The notes below the pieces were generated by a model. The model was not told where the DNA came from, made no database searches, and saw nothing but the letters and a program-made list of their open reading frames with translations. From Jeotgalibacillus proteolyticus (lineage in GTDB: Bacteria > Bacillota > Bacilli > Bacillales > Jeotgalibacillaceae): a DNA stretch of 64,000 bases. Below are positions 52,156-60,674 of the stretch, piece by piece. The translations under genes were made by a program, and so were the position numbers. Location of the stretch: NCBI RefSeq assembly GCF_002926065.1, contig NZ_PREZ01000004.1, forward strand, positions 310,001 to 374,000. Reading direction: 5' to 3'. The stretch's first letter is position 1; the number at the start of each line of letters is the position of its first letter.

Positions 52156-52674
52156 TTTTTTATAGAAACTTCGATACAAACTATATACTCCAATTGCCAG
52201 AATACCTCCGATTGTATCGAGAACAACATCCTCAACCAGCGGTGTTCTGCCCCCCGTTAAAAACTGCCGATATTCATCCAGAGATGCAAACATCACAATA
52301 AACAGGAAAGTACAAAGAGAGGATAGCCGCAATCTTCTTAGTAGATAATAGAGAAAGCTGCTTAAAAATAATCCTATTAAAAAGAAAATTGATAGATGAG
52401 CAGATTTCCTAATAAAAAACTCGATAAAACCGGAATATCCCAGGGCATCGATACTCACTGCAGTTCCTCCATAAGTAAATTGAATTCCTTCAAGCAAATG
52501 ACGAAAGTATTCCTTTGATAATGCGCTTTCTAAAAACGGAATCAAGGTTTGATCCTCATAAGGCTGCGAGGAAGAATACCAGACTGTTCCGCAAAACAAA
52601 ATAAATGGAATTAAGCGAAGCAGTGCCCCTTTAATCTTTCTGTTTTTTTCTCTTTTCTTTCTTTTCTGTCTCAA
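52153..52674 (-). CDS. VanZ family membrane protein
   Basis: 173 aa, four to five hydrophobic segments after a basic N-terminus. Family motifs: IRKSAHLSIFFLIG (His in the first conserved block), FASLDEYRQFLTGGRTP and VEDVVLDTIGGILA. VanZ proteins raise teicoplanin tolerance in relatives by an unknown mechanism; as a cell envelope protein it fits this region. Upstream has a weak promoter only. Confidence 0.88.
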   Translation of the reverse strand: MRQKRKKREKNRKIKGALLRLIPFILFCGTVWYSSSQPYEDQTLIPFLESALSKEYFRHLLEGIQFTYGGTAVSIDALGYSGFIEFFIRKSAHLSIFFLIGLFLSSFLYYLLRRLRLSSLCTFLFIVMFASLDEYRQFLTGGRTPLVEDVVLDTIGGILAIGVYSLYRSFYKK

Positions 52675-52800
52675 TTCATAACCACCTTAAAGCCTTTTCT
52701 ACTCTATAAATATCCAAAACAATAATATACTAGATTGAATCTTCTCTATTATATGTACTAGAATTCAAAGCGTTCCATTAAAAGGTGCCCTTTCTCATTC

Positions 52801-52834
52801 AAAAAGAAAAAGCTCCTCAGCTGATGAGGAGCTT
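52801..52834 (-). terminator. Terminator of the riboswitch-small ORF unit
   Basis: Minus strand: AAGCTCCTCA / TGAGGAGCTT with a 5-nt loop, then TTTTCTTTTT. It is only 5 bases past the 35-codon ORF stop, so the unit is 300 bases long from promoter to end. Confidence 0.9.
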
Positions 52835-52838
52835 GAAT

Positions 52839-52946
52839 TTAAGAGTTTTTTTTCATTTTCCCACAAACAATGCAGCGATCTGTGTAAAAATTATAACGAT
52901 GTTTTTTCTTAAATCGGCAATCCAGCCAGTATCTCAGTTTCTTCAT
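52839..52946 (-). CDS. 35-aa Cys-rich small protein downstream of a c-di-GMP riboswitch
   Basis: ATG at 52946 overlaps the TGA of the preceding 12-codon ORF (ATGA). The peptide begins MKKLRYWLDCRFKKKHRY and ends CIVCGKMKKNS. Cys10, His16, Cys25 and Cys28 could form a small metal site (C-x5-H-x8-C-x2-C), and it is strongly basic. It lies between an aptamer and a strong terminator, on the only transcript there. I do not recognise the family. Short length allows for a false ORF, but overlap coupling and composition favour a real one. Confidence 0.6.
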   Translation of the reverse strand: MKKLRYWLDCRFKKKHRYNFYTDRCIVCGKMKKNS

Positions 52947-52981
52947 TCGCTACAACCCACAGCTGCCAGCACATTATTCAT
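52943..52981 (-). CDS. 12-aa leader-like ORF
   Basis: MNNVLAAVGCSE, ATG at 52981, TGA at 52943-52945. TGGAGG lies 8 nt upstream, the best ribosome site in this unit. It ends by overlapping the 35-codon ORF start, suggesting translation of the second by reinitiation or coupling. It could be the true regulated gene or a leader peptide. Confidence 0.5.
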   Translation of the reverse strand: MNNVLAAVGCSE

Positions 52982-53013
52982 CTTTTTGCCTCCAAAATAC
53001 AATTCACCTGTAC

Positions 53014-53102
53014 ATCGGCAACCCGGCTACCATAGCGTAATTACACCTTAGACCCGAGGCTTTGCGTCCCAATCTTTCAAATGGTTTGCCTTCTTTATCG
53101 AT
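53014..53102 (-). ncRNA. Cyclic di-GMP-I (GEMM-I) riboswitch aptamer
   Basis: Minus strand contains, in order: GGCAAACC, a stem capped by the GAAA loop (ACCATTTGAAAGATTGGG), GACGCAAAGCCTCGGGTC, CTAAGG, TATGGTAGCC and GGGTTGCCGATG. These are the conserved blocks of the Vc2-type GEMM-I aptamer, including the GAAA tetraloop and its CUAAG/UAUGG receptor. The position equal to G20 of Vc2 is G, as in c-di-GMP rather than cGAMP binders. AUCG (53102-53099) can pair with CGAU (53017-53014) as P1. Expression platform: no terminator hairpin before the ORF; possible ribosome-site control (GCCUC of the aptamer vs GAGGC of the ribosome site). Confidence 0.92.
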
Positions 53103-53116
53103 ACTAAGATATTTAT

Positions 53117-53144
53117 AGTATACAACTATTTTTCATCAAGTAAA
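53117..53144 (-). promoter_or_regulatory. Promoter of the c-di-GMP riboswitch unit
   Basis: Minus strand: -10 TATACT at 53122-53117 and -35 TTTACT 16 bases upstream. Start point would fall near 53110, just before the aptamer. Confidence 0.6.
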
Positions 53145-53263
53145 GCCTATTAAATTATTTTTTTTGTAAAATTATTCAATCCATAAACTACTTTCAGAAC
53201 TATTTATTCACTAGAGTTTTACTTTTAAATAAGGAGTAAGCTTATCATTTTTATTTAACAAAC

Positions 53264-54568
53264 TTAAAATAACAAAGTATAAAATCTTCGCGGCCTTCCC
53301 CGCTGACCGGGCTGTTCCTCTCCGCTCACCTGTGCAAGACCCATTTCCTCTAATGCTGTAAGCACTCTTCTGGCATTACGCTCCGTGCTATTGAGCCATG
53401 TGGCTATGTCCTTAGACGTTACCATCTGTTTATTATAATAACCTGAAATTGACTGCAGCTTCGATACAATGGAAGGACTGATGCGGGCTGCTTTAAATTT
53501 AGCAAGCCACTCCTCCCCCCATTGACGCTGATTATAGGTAAGTGCCTTTTCATTTTCAATTATTTGATGAACCACTTTATCTTCGTTCACACAAAAGACA
53601 ACCTGACCCTTCGTTTTTTTTGACTCCAGAAAAGCCTGCCGTACATTCTGCTCTGCCTCCATCGCTGTTCTTCCGTACCCCACAACTGCTCTTAGAGGCA
53701 GCTTTGTTTGTAAAAGAGACTGATTTTGCAGCTCAAACAATGGTTCAAATGTCTGCAGCTCAAGTTCGCCAAGCGTCGTATAAATAGAAAACAAGCCATC
53801 TCCGATTTGAACATAAGAACCCTTTATCCTTTCTGCATAATGAAGAATAAGTCTCTTCATATCCAAATCTAGATGCTTCATCTTATAGGAATAATAATCC
53901 TCCTCAGATTGTGCAGGATTTAAAATCCGCTCGATCCCTACAATCGCAATCTGGGATTTCCGGTAGTAGGAGGAGTGCAGCTGTTCTCTGATATATTTAA
54001 TCGTTAGTTGAATCGCAAGCTCAGTTGCCATAACTCTGTAACAGGGAACCCCACGCTTTTTTAGTTCCAGATAAACAGAGCGAATCCCTGTAAAAGCAGC
54101 TGAAATCTTATTTTCAAAATAAAGCTTCTCGTGAAAACGGACAATCTCCTCAGAAGGCAGGTAGCCATCATAAGGAAGAGCATAAACATTTAATTCATCA
54201 AGCGGGACCATTCTTCTAAAAGAGTCCATTTCATCTGTACTTATCGTATCAACACTGATACTTGGAATGATCGCTCCATGCTTGTACTGTGCATTTAATA
54301 ACTCTCCAAGAAGGCTCGATCCATACAACGGGGGATAGCCCGCTTCATGCTCCTGGATAAGACCAAGTGATTGAGCGTAATAATAAGGGGCTTGACCTGA
54401 AAATAACCAGAAATCTACCTTGCTTTTATTTTCCTGAATAATCTCCTTCGTCTCTTCTGTGGTTTCATATGAAAAGGGAATGATTATCAGGTCCTCGAAT
54501 TGTGCTGCTTCTCGTTCAATTTTTTCGATTGAATCCTCCGGACCAACTGCTCCTAAACGGATTTTCAT
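53264..54568 (-). CDS. Putative transcriptional regulator with GGDEF-like palm and C-terminal winged HTH
   Basis: 434 aa. The N-terminal ~200 residues have an alpha/beta sensor pattern. The middle (~245-365) contains SYVQIGDGLFSIYTT and LRAVVGYGRTAMEAEQNVRQA, a fold resembling GTP cyclohydrolase III/GGDEF palm domains without the GG(D/E)EF signature. The C-terminus (~385-434) is a winged helix (TSKDIATWLNSTERNARRVL; GQRGRPRRFYTL). Last gene of the AbgT-hydrolase cluster, 2 bases from the 54571 gene, so probably its regulator. The name is inferred from layout. Confidence 0.65.
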   Translation of the reverse strand: MKIRLGAVGPEDSIEKIEREAAQFEDLIIIPFSYETTEETKEIIQENKSKVDFWLFSGQAPYYYAQSLGLIQEHEAGYPPLYGSSLLGELLNAQYKHGAIIPSISVDTISTDEMDSFRRMVPLDELNVYALPYDGYLPSEEIVRFHEKLYFENKISAAFTGIRSVYLELKKRGVPCYRVMATELAIQLTIKYIREQLHSSYYRKSQIAIVGIERILNPAQSEEDYYSYKMKHLDLDMKRLILHYAERIKGSYVQIGDGLFSIYTTLGELELQTFEPLFELQNQSLLQTKLPLRAVVGYGRTAMEAEQNVRQAFLESKKTKGQVVFCVNEDKVVHQIIENEKALTYNQRQWGEEWLAKFKAARISPSIVSKLQSISGYYNKQMVTSKDIATWLNSTERNARRVLTALEEMGLAQVSGEEQPGQRGRPRRFYTLLF

Positions 54569-54570
54569 TT

Positions 54571-55818
54571 TTATTCACCTGTTTCTTTTCGTAAATACGC
54601 TGCTATAATTAGAACTCCTTTTAAAAGATCCTCCAAACTTGCCTTTTCATCAGGGTGATGGCTGAGGCCGTTCTCACAAGGAATAAAGATCAGTCCTGAC
54701 GGCCATTTCTTCGCCATATTCATGACATCATGACCCGCACCGCTTTCAAGAGTGAATGGCGTAAACCCCTCAGTTCTGCCGGCATCAACAAGTGCATGAT
54801 GCACCATTTGATCTAAGAATACAGAAGGATTGTGGACAAGCTTTAAAGAGGAAATCGTTACATTACGGGTTTCTTCTATTTCTCTGCATTTTTCGAGAAT
54901 TTCCTGTTCCAGCTGTTCTTTAAGCTGATCATCCACACTTCGGATATCAATTCCAAGCTCTGCTTTTGCAGGAATGACATTCATGACATTCGGTTTTACC
55001 TCAATCGTACTAGCTGTTGCAACAATAGGCAAACTTGATTTTGCAGAAAGCTCAAAAGCCCGTTCTGAAATAAAGTCAATTAAAGGGACAGAAGCAACAA
55101 GTGCATCCTGCCTTGAACCCATCGGTGTGGTGCCAGTATGACCAGCTTTCCCTTCTATTGTCACAAGCAGCCTTATTGGACAGGCAATTGCTGTAACAGC
55201 CCCATAGTCGGCTTTTGCCTGTTCAACTCTTAACCCCTGTTCAATATGCAGCTCAATAAAAGAGGCAATTTCTTCCTGAGAACGCTCTGCATTCCTAAAC
55301 TGTTCCCAATTCAGTCCTCTTTCTTCTGCCGCTTCCTTTACAGTTATGCCCTCCTGATCAGTAACAGATTCTAAAGAAGGCAGATCAAGCATACCAGACA
55401 TTGCTTTACTGCCAATTGTAGAAACGCCAAAACGCGCTGATTCCTCTGAGGCGAAGCAAATCACTTCAACCGGACAGGCTGGAGAAAAATGATTGTCTTT
55501 TAAATGTTTAACTGCTGCCAGAGCACATAAAATACCTGCTGCTCCGTCATACCCTCCACCGTTTGTAACTGTATCCAAATGGGACCCTGCAGCGACAGCA
55601 GGTAAATCTTGAGATACTCCTTCGGGAACCCACTTTGCAATCATATTGCCAGCCTGATCCTGGTGCACCTCAAGGTCAAGACCCTCTGCTATTTCACGAA
55701 AAACGGCCATTGCTTTCCATTCTTCTTTTGAGTAGCTTAAACGTGTAAATCCTTCAGGCTGATTCATTGAGTCGACTAAATTTAGTTTTGCAAGTGTATC
55801 ACTAAGCCATTGCTTCAT
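54571..55818 (-). CDS. M20 Zn-dependent hydrolase (N-carbamoyl-L-amino acid / allantoate amidohydrolase type)
   Basis: 415 aa. Residues: AAGSHLDTVTNGGGYDGAAG (His, Asp of the bimetal site), VICFASEESARFG (catalytic Glu), LHIEQGLRVE, GKAGHTGTTPMGSRQDAL and SGAGHDVMNMA. This set is the AtzF/HyuC-type carbamoylase or allantoate amidohydrolase signature. Overlaps the AbgA-like gene by 4 bases. Likely works on ureido or N-acyl amino acids imported by the AbgT transporter. Confidence 0.9.
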   Translation of the reverse strand: MKQWLSDTLAKLNLVDSMNQPEGFTRLSYSKEEWKAMAVFREIAEGLDLEVHQDQAGNMIAKWVPEGVSQDLPAVAAGSHLDTVTNGGGYDGAAGILCALAAVKHLKDNHFSPACPVEVICFASEESARFGVSTIGSKAMSGMLDLPSLESVTDQEGITVKEAAEERGLNWEQFRNAERSQEEIASFIELHIEQGLRVEQAKADYGAVTAIACPIRLLVTIEGKAGHTGTTPMGSRQDALVASVPLIDFISERAFELSAKSSLPIVATASTIEVKPNVMNVIPAKAELGIDIRSVDDQLKEQLEQEILEKCREIEETRNVTISSLKLVHNPSVFLDQMVHHALVDAGRTEGFTPFTLESGAGHDVMNMAKKWPSGLIFIPCENGLSHHPDEKASLEDLLKGVLIIAAYLRKETGE

Positions 55819-57131
55819 TCAGACCACTCCTTTTCATTTGTTTGCATATAAATGAGCACGGTAAGAAAAGCAAGAAGACCCGTTTTTAGCACCTCTTCGT
55901 TAAAATCAAATCGAGGGTGGTGATGCCCTTCCTTTAAAGGAGTACCAAATATCATGTAGGTGGCCTTGCCTCCTTTTTCCTGCACTCTGTTGATCATATG
56001 GGTCACATCCTCTGAAGCACCGAGCGCTATGACGGGAAGAACCTCTGTCAGGAAAGAGGATTGTTTTGCTGCACGACTCACAAGCTCAGGAAAAATGTCA
56101 TCACATCTGGCTGCTGTGCCGTGTCCCGCTTCAATCAGTTCTGCCTCTACCTGCCACAAATCAGCCGAGGAATGAATAATTCGTTTTGCCTCACTAAATA
56201 CATATTCATTTAATTCATTCGTTTCGCCGCGCGTTTCTCCTGTAAAGATTGCATGATCCGGAACAATATTTCTGCCGCTTCCTGCTGTAAGCGTACCAAT
56301 ATTTAAACGGGTGGCACCGCCTGAATGCGGAGAAATGGCAAAAAGACTTTGAACACAGGAAGCTGCCGCAAGCAGGGCATTTTTCCCTTCCTCAGGTCTT
56401 TTCCCAGCGTGTGAAGCTTTTCCATGAAAGCGGACATCAAATTTAGTGGTAGCCAGAAATTGATCTGCAGTTGCAGCAATTTGCCCAATCTGCAAATCTT
56501 CAATTCCTATATGTCCTCCTAAAAAATAATCCACATCATCCAGCCAGCCCTTGTCTACCATCGATTTTGCTCCTCTGCTTCCTTCTTCGGCAGGCTGAAA
56601 CAAAAGAGTAAATTTCCCTTTCAGCTCCTGTCTGTGACGTGAAAGAAAGGAGGCTGTCGCCAGTCCAATGGCAGTATGGCCATCATGGGCGCAGGCGTGC
56701 ATCGCGCCTTTTCTGGAGGAGGAGAAACCTTTTTCTGCAGGAAAATGCACTGCCTCCTCTGCTTCATGAATAGGCAGTGCATCAATGTCGAAGCGCAGAG
56801 CGGTGTGAGGACCAGCTTTTCCAGTATCCAAAACAGCCACTACACCGGTATGCCCTCCTTCTAATTTGGATAAAAAGGCTTCGTCTGCCCCTGCTTCTTT
56901 GGCTCTTTTTACCGCTTCACCAAGCTCTTCCTGCGTTGGAACACCCATTCTTGAAGATGAATGGATCGCATCCTTTCCTGTGAAAAGCGTAAAATCAAGC
57001 TCTTTAAGAATCTCGTAGATCCGGTAGGTCGTGACGTATTCAGTCCAGCCGGTTTCAGGGAACTGATGAAGCTCTCTTCTCCATGTTTTCATCTTCGGAT
57101 ACATTGCTTCAGCGTAGGAATCTGCATTCAT
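55815..57131 (-). CDS. AbgA-like M20 amidohydrolase
   Basis: 438 aa. LRFDIDALPIHEAEE, GAMHACAHDGHTAIGLA (metal site with C-A-H-D instead of C-G-H-D), LFQPAEEGSRGAKSMVDKG and ALGASEDVTHMIN are the signature of the p-aminobenzoyl-glutamate hydrolase A family. With the AbgT transporter this suggests hydrolysis of imported folate breakdown products or related N-acyl glutamates. Overlaps neighbours by 4 bases on both sides. Confidence 0.88.
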   Translation of the reverse strand: MNADSYAEAMYPKMKTWRRELHQFPETGWTEYVTTYRIYEILKELDFTLFTGKDAIHSSSRMGVPTQEELGEAVKRAKEAGADEAFLSKLEGGHTGVVAVLDTGKAGPHTALRFDIDALPIHEAEEAVHFPAEKGFSSSRKGAMHACAHDGHTAIGLATASFLSRHRQELKGKFTLLFQPAEEGSRGAKSMVDKGWLDDVDYFLGGHIGIEDLQIGQIAATADQFLATTKFDVRFHGKASHAGKRPEEGKNALLAAASCVQSLFAISPHSGGATRLNIGTLTAGSGRNIVPDHAIFTGETRGETNELNEYVFSEAKRIIHSSADLWQVEAELIEAGHGTAARCDDIFPELVSRAAKQSSFLTEVLPVIALGASEDVTHMINRVQEKGGKATYMIFGTPLKEGHHHPRFDFNEEVLKTGLLAFLTVLIYMQTNEKEWSE

Positions 57132-58330
57132 TCCGAACCATCTCCATTCAATCGGGTTAGCGCATCATAGGCAAGCTGCGCCATTAATTCTGTTCCAAAC
57201 ACCAGCGCTCGTTCATCGATATCAAACTCTGCATCGTGAAGCGGCTTTTGAACTTCCCGATCCGGCAGAGCCGTTCCAAGCCAGTAATATAGACCAGGGT
57301 AGTTTTTAAGAAATCGTCCAAAATCCTCTCCCCCAAGGCTTGGCTTCACGTTTGGCACAGAGGAAGAACCTAAGATGGCATGAGCTGTTTTTCGGACCGG
57401 CTCCTCCCATTCCGGAGAATTCACTGTAGCAGGGTAGCCGTCGCGGTAATCAAGTGTAATGTCAATTTCGTTCGCATCTGCAAGACCTGAAATTGTTTTC
57501 TTAAAACGGTCTTTTACCTTTTCTTTTATAGCATCATTATTCGTTCGCACTGTCCCTTCGAGGGTAACACTGCTTGGGATGACATTATAGCGGTCTCCCC
57601 CATGGATTTCACCAAAAGTCAGTACTGCTGATTCCATGGGGTCGACATTTCGGCTGATGATGGTTTGAAGATGAGTAATCACCTGGGCTGCAATGACAAT
57701 TGCATCCTTTCCCTGATGCGGCATACTTGCATGGCCCCCAGCTCCCTGGATGGTTACGGTAAACTGATCGGAGTTGCCCATGATGGGTCCTCCCATCACA
57801 CCTGCTTCTCCAACCTTTAAGTCAGGCCATACATGCTGAGCAAAGATAGCGTCTGGCTGATGTTCAGAAAACACCCCATCCTTCATCATCTCGGAAGCAC
57901 CGCCTACCGGGCCCATTTCTTCAGCCGGTTGAAAAACAAGAAGCACTTTCCCTGCAGTCTGATCTTTATGACGATTCAAAAGAGAGGCTGCGCCCATAAG
58001 CATGGCTGTATGTGCATCATGTCCGCATGCATGCATCACGCCTTTTTTTCTGGAAGCATAAGACACATTATTTTTTTCTTCGATCGGCAGAGCATCAATA
58101 TCCGCACGAAGAGCAACTGTTTTGCCGGGTTTTTTTCCTTCGATTATTCCAAGAACGCCATGTTTAGCAAAGCCGGTTTTAAAAGAGATCCCTTCTTCCT
58201 TTAGGAACGCCTGAATGGTTTTAGAGGTTTCCGACTCCTCCCTGCTAAGCTCTGGGTATTGGTGAAAATGTCTTCGATAGTTTACGACCGTTTGTTTAAT
58301 ACTTTTTCCTTGTCCTTTAAAAGACAGCAT
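57128..58330 (-). CDS. M20D amidohydrolase
   Basis: 400 aa. ALRADIDALPIEEKNN, GVMHACGHDAHTAMLMGAA, VFQPAEEMGPVGGASEM, HASMPHQGKDA and GGEDFGRFLKNYPG: complete bimetal site and catalytic Glu. AAGGAG 10 nt before the ATG. A separate transcript from AbgT is possible because of a hairpin at 58377-58404 in between. Confidence 0.92.
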   Translation of the reverse strand: MLSFKGQGKSIKQTVVNYRRHFHQYPELSREESETSKTIQAFLKEEGISFKTGFAKHGVLGIIEGKKPGKTVALRADIDALPIEEKNNVSYASRKKGVMHACGHDAHTAMLMGAASLLNRHKDQTAGKVLLVFQPAEEMGPVGGASEMMKDGVFSEHQPDAIFAQHVWPDLKVGEAGVMGGPIMGNSDQFTVTIQGAGGHASMPHQGKDAIVIAAQVITHLQTIISRNVDPMESAVLTFGEIHGGDRYNVIPSSVTLEGTVRTNNDAIKEKVKDRFKKTISGLADANEIDITLDYRDGYPATVNSPEWEEPVRKTAHAILGSSSVPNVKPSLGGEDFGRFLKNYPGLYYWLGTALPDREVQKPLHDAEFDIDERALVFGTELMAQLAYDALTRLNGDGSE

Positions 58331-58376
58331 GGTAAAACGTCTCCTTCGTTAGTTTTAGATTTGAAACGAGAAAAGG

Positions 58377-58404
58377 AGGCTGAGACAAATGAGTGTCTCA
58401 GCCT
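58377..58404 (-). terminator. Hairpin between abgT and the M20D gene
   Basis: AGGCTGAGACA / TGTCTCAGCCT perfect 11-bp stem with 6-nt loop. On the minus strand it is followed by CCTTTTCTC, a weak T tract, so partial termination or processing is plausible. Confidence 0.55.
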
Positions 58405-58478
58405 AGTTCGTCCGGTTCACTGCGCTTACCTCTCGTTTCTAAATGAGTGTTATATCCCAGACTCTTCCCGTGAACTAC

Positions 58479-60017
58479 CTACCGCATCCCGACTCCCGGT
58501 CCAATCGGGATCCCAAGCATTGTCCACACCACAAAAATGATGATCCACAAAATTAAGAATATTAGCGTATATGGCAGCATAATCGAAAACAATGTTCCAA
58601 AGCCTGCATTTTTGTCGTATCTTTTCATAAAGGCCAAAACCATCGGCACATACGGATTGAGCGGTGTAATAATATTGGTGGTGGAATCCGCAATTCTGTA
58701 AGCCAGTTGAATAAAGGCCGGATTGTAATCAAGCAGCATAAACATAGGGATAAAAATTGGCGCCATTAGTGCCCACTGAGCTGATCCGCTGAATATAAAC
58801 AGATTCAAAATGGCTGCAAGCAGAATAAATCCAACAACAACAGGCATACCGGTGAAGTTTAAGTTTGTAAGTGTATCTGCACCGGTTACGGCGATAAACG
58901 CTCCGAGATTTGTCCAGCCAAAATAGGCAATAAACTGAGATGCTGCAAAGATCAAGACAATATAGCCTGCCATATCCTTCATTGCATCTGTCATAAATTC
59001 AGGTACATCTCTCGTTGATTTGATTACTTTTGTGGTTAATCCGTATGCAACTGCCACAATAACAAAGAAAAACAGAATAAGAGGAACAATATTTGCTATG
59101 AAAGGAGAATCAACAACCCCTCCGTCTTCCCCTCTTAAAATTCCGTTTGATGGAATAATCATAAAAGCAATCAATATAGAATAGAGCAGCCCTGCAATAC
59201 CTGCGTTTCGCAGTGCACGATTTTTTTCAGGAGTAATTTCCTCAAGCTGCTGATTTGTCACATCGTCCTCCCCAAGAGAAGGATCATATTTGCCAAGACG
59301 AGGCTCTATTATTTTTTCAGTAATCCACGCACCAACAAACATCAGCATAAGAACTGAAAACAGCATAAAGTACCAGTTGTCCAACGGTGTGACGGCTGCT
59401 TCGGCGTTAATCGTTGTCGCAACCTCAGTTGAAATTCCAGCAAGCAGTGCGTCGGTTCCTGTGATAATTATATTTGCTGTGAAGCCAGCTCCAACACCTG
59501 CAAAGCCTGCTGCCATTCCGGCAAGAGGGTGGCGCCCTAGAGCATAAAACATCATCGCGGCAAGCGGCGGCACGATAACAAATGCTGCATCTGATGCCAG
59601 GTTCCCCATGATTCCGGTAGCGATTATCGCGTAGGTAACGAGGCTTTTTGGAGCATTTAATATGGTCTTTTTCATAAAGGTTTCAATTAGACCAACGCGC
59701 TGGGCAAGCCCGATACCAAACATCATAACCAGTACTAAGCCTAATGGGGCGAAGCCTGTAAAGTTATCGAGCATGGAGGAGAGAATGTATTCAAGACCTT
59801 CTGCTGAGATCATGTTATTGATTTGTTCGACTTCTCCGGTTCCCGGATGTTCAAAGGAGATATTGAATAAGCTGATCAGCCAGGATAGGCCGATGACTCC
59901 GAGTGCAAGATAGATAAAAAGCATGAATGGATGAGGGAGCTTGTTTCCTGCTCGTTCGACGAAATCAAGAAATTTTGCGAAGAACCCTCTTTTTGGGGTT
60001 CTATTTGAATCGGCCAT
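58479..60017 (-). CDS. abgT: AbgT family transporter
   Basis: 512 aa, ~12 membrane helices. Motifs: FVERAGNKLPHPFMLFIYLA, ASDAAFVIVPPLAAMMFYALGRHP, GFTANIIITGTDALLAGIS and RIADSTTNIITPLNPYVPMV are typical of AbgT/MtrF importers or exporters (p-aminobenzoyl-glutamate, sulfonamide). Its three hydrolase neighbours support uptake followed by cleavage. Start ATG with AGGAG 10 nt upstream. Confidence 0.92.
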   Translation of the reverse strand: MADSNRTPKRGFFAKFLDFVERAGNKLPHPFMLFIYLALGVIGLSWLISLFNISFEHPGTGEVEQINNMISAEGLEYILSSMLDNFTGFAPLGLVLVMMFGIGLAQRVGLIETFMKKTILNAPKSLVTYAIIATGIMGNLASDAAFVIVPPLAAMMFYALGRHPLAGMAAGFAGVGAGFTANIIITGTDALLAGISTEVATTINAEAAVTPLDNWYFMLFSVLMLMFVGAWITEKIIEPRLGKYDPSLGEDDVTNQQLEEITPEKNRALRNAGIAGLLYSILIAFMIIPSNGILRGEDGGVVDSPFIANIVPLILFFFVIVAVAYGLTTKVIKSTRDVPEFMTDAMKDMAGYIVLIFAASQFIAYFGWTNLGAFIAVTGADTLTNLNFTGMPVVVGFILLAAILNLFIFSGSAQWALMAPIFIPMFMLLDYNPAFIQLAYRIADSTTNIITPLNPYVPMVLAFMKRYDKNAGFGTLFSIMLPYTLIFLILWIIIFVVWTMLGIPIGPGVGMR

Positions 60018-60197
60018 AAGGCATTCACTCCTTGTTTTTAATTACGGACAATTTCTTTATTGATTCCGTTAAGTAACAAATTATCATAGTCTATTATTCT
60101 TGTAAATGATAATTTTAGGATTGTTCTCCATTTTCAGATAATTATTAATAAAAAATGCTTTCTACTAATTAGGAATGAATGCCTCTTAAGTTAGCAT
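60018..60197. other. Intergenic region upstream of abgT
   Basis: AT-rich region that should contain the abgT promoter; none is clearly recognisable. No gene. Confidence 0.3.
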
Positions 60198-60318
60198 GTT
60201 GATTTCCATTGCAGGGGGACGCTTTCCGCGGGACGGGGCTTGAGCTAACTTGCTGTCGCAAGTGGATCTCAAGCTCCCGTTCTTCCCGCAGGAGTCGCCC
60301 CCTTCCATTCCAATCAAC
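60198..60318 (+). repeat. Structured interspersed repeat, copy 1
   Basis: 121 bp bounded by GTTGATT and AATCAAC. Contains TTTCCGCGGGACGGGGCT, an inner GCTGTCGCAAG hairpin, GATCTCAAGCTCCCGT, TTCCCGCAGGAGTCGCCCCC. Pairing of these blocks gives one long stem with internal arms. The sequence type is one I associate with repeats scattered in Bacillaceae genomes. Confidence 0.75.
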
Positions 60319-60382
60319 TCCTGGTAATTTTTTTCTGCTTTGGACTTAGCAGGTTATGAGTGAAAAACTTTTTAATTAACAT

Positions 60383-60504
60383 GTTGATTTTCGTTGCAGG
60401 GGCATGCTTTCCGCGGGACGGGAGCTGAGCTAATTGGCTTCGCCAATGGATCTCACCCTTCCCGTTTCTTCCCGCAGGAGTCAGCCCCTTCCTCTTCAAT
60501 CAAC
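60383..60504 (+). repeat. Structured interspersed repeat, copy 2
   Basis: 122 bp, same ends and orientation as copy 1, beginning 65 bp after it. The inner hairpin is GGCTTCGCCAATGG here in place of GCTGTCGCAAG, so arms covary in part. Flanks also match (AACATGTTGATT; CAATCAACTCCTGG). Confidence 0.75.
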
Positions 60505-60651
60505 TCCTGGGTATCTTATTTTTTGATTTGAACTTAGTTGGTTATAGGTGAAAACCTATTAATTTGGAAGTTAATCTCCTTACCTGATAATCTATTAAAG
60601 AAGTGAACAGACAAATTATTTCCCGGTAAATAGTTTTACAGAATAAAAATA

Positions 60652-60674
60652 AGACCTTCTTGTTAAGAAGGTCT
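60652..60674 (-). terminator. Terminator overlapping the Nudix stop codon
   Basis: Minus strand: AGACCTTCTT / AAGAAGGTCT with AAC loop, then TATTTTTATT. The stem includes the last codons and stop at 60663-60665. Confidence 0.82.

Noticed and set aside
52785-53051. 88-codon plus-strand frame
   Set aside because: It is antisense to the terminator, both small ORFs and the c-di-GMP aptamer, and lacks a ribosome site.
60198-60504. CRISPR array
   Set aside because: Two long imperfect copies with a 65-bp interval and internal hairpins do not have CRISPR repeat and spacer form, and no cas genes are nearby.
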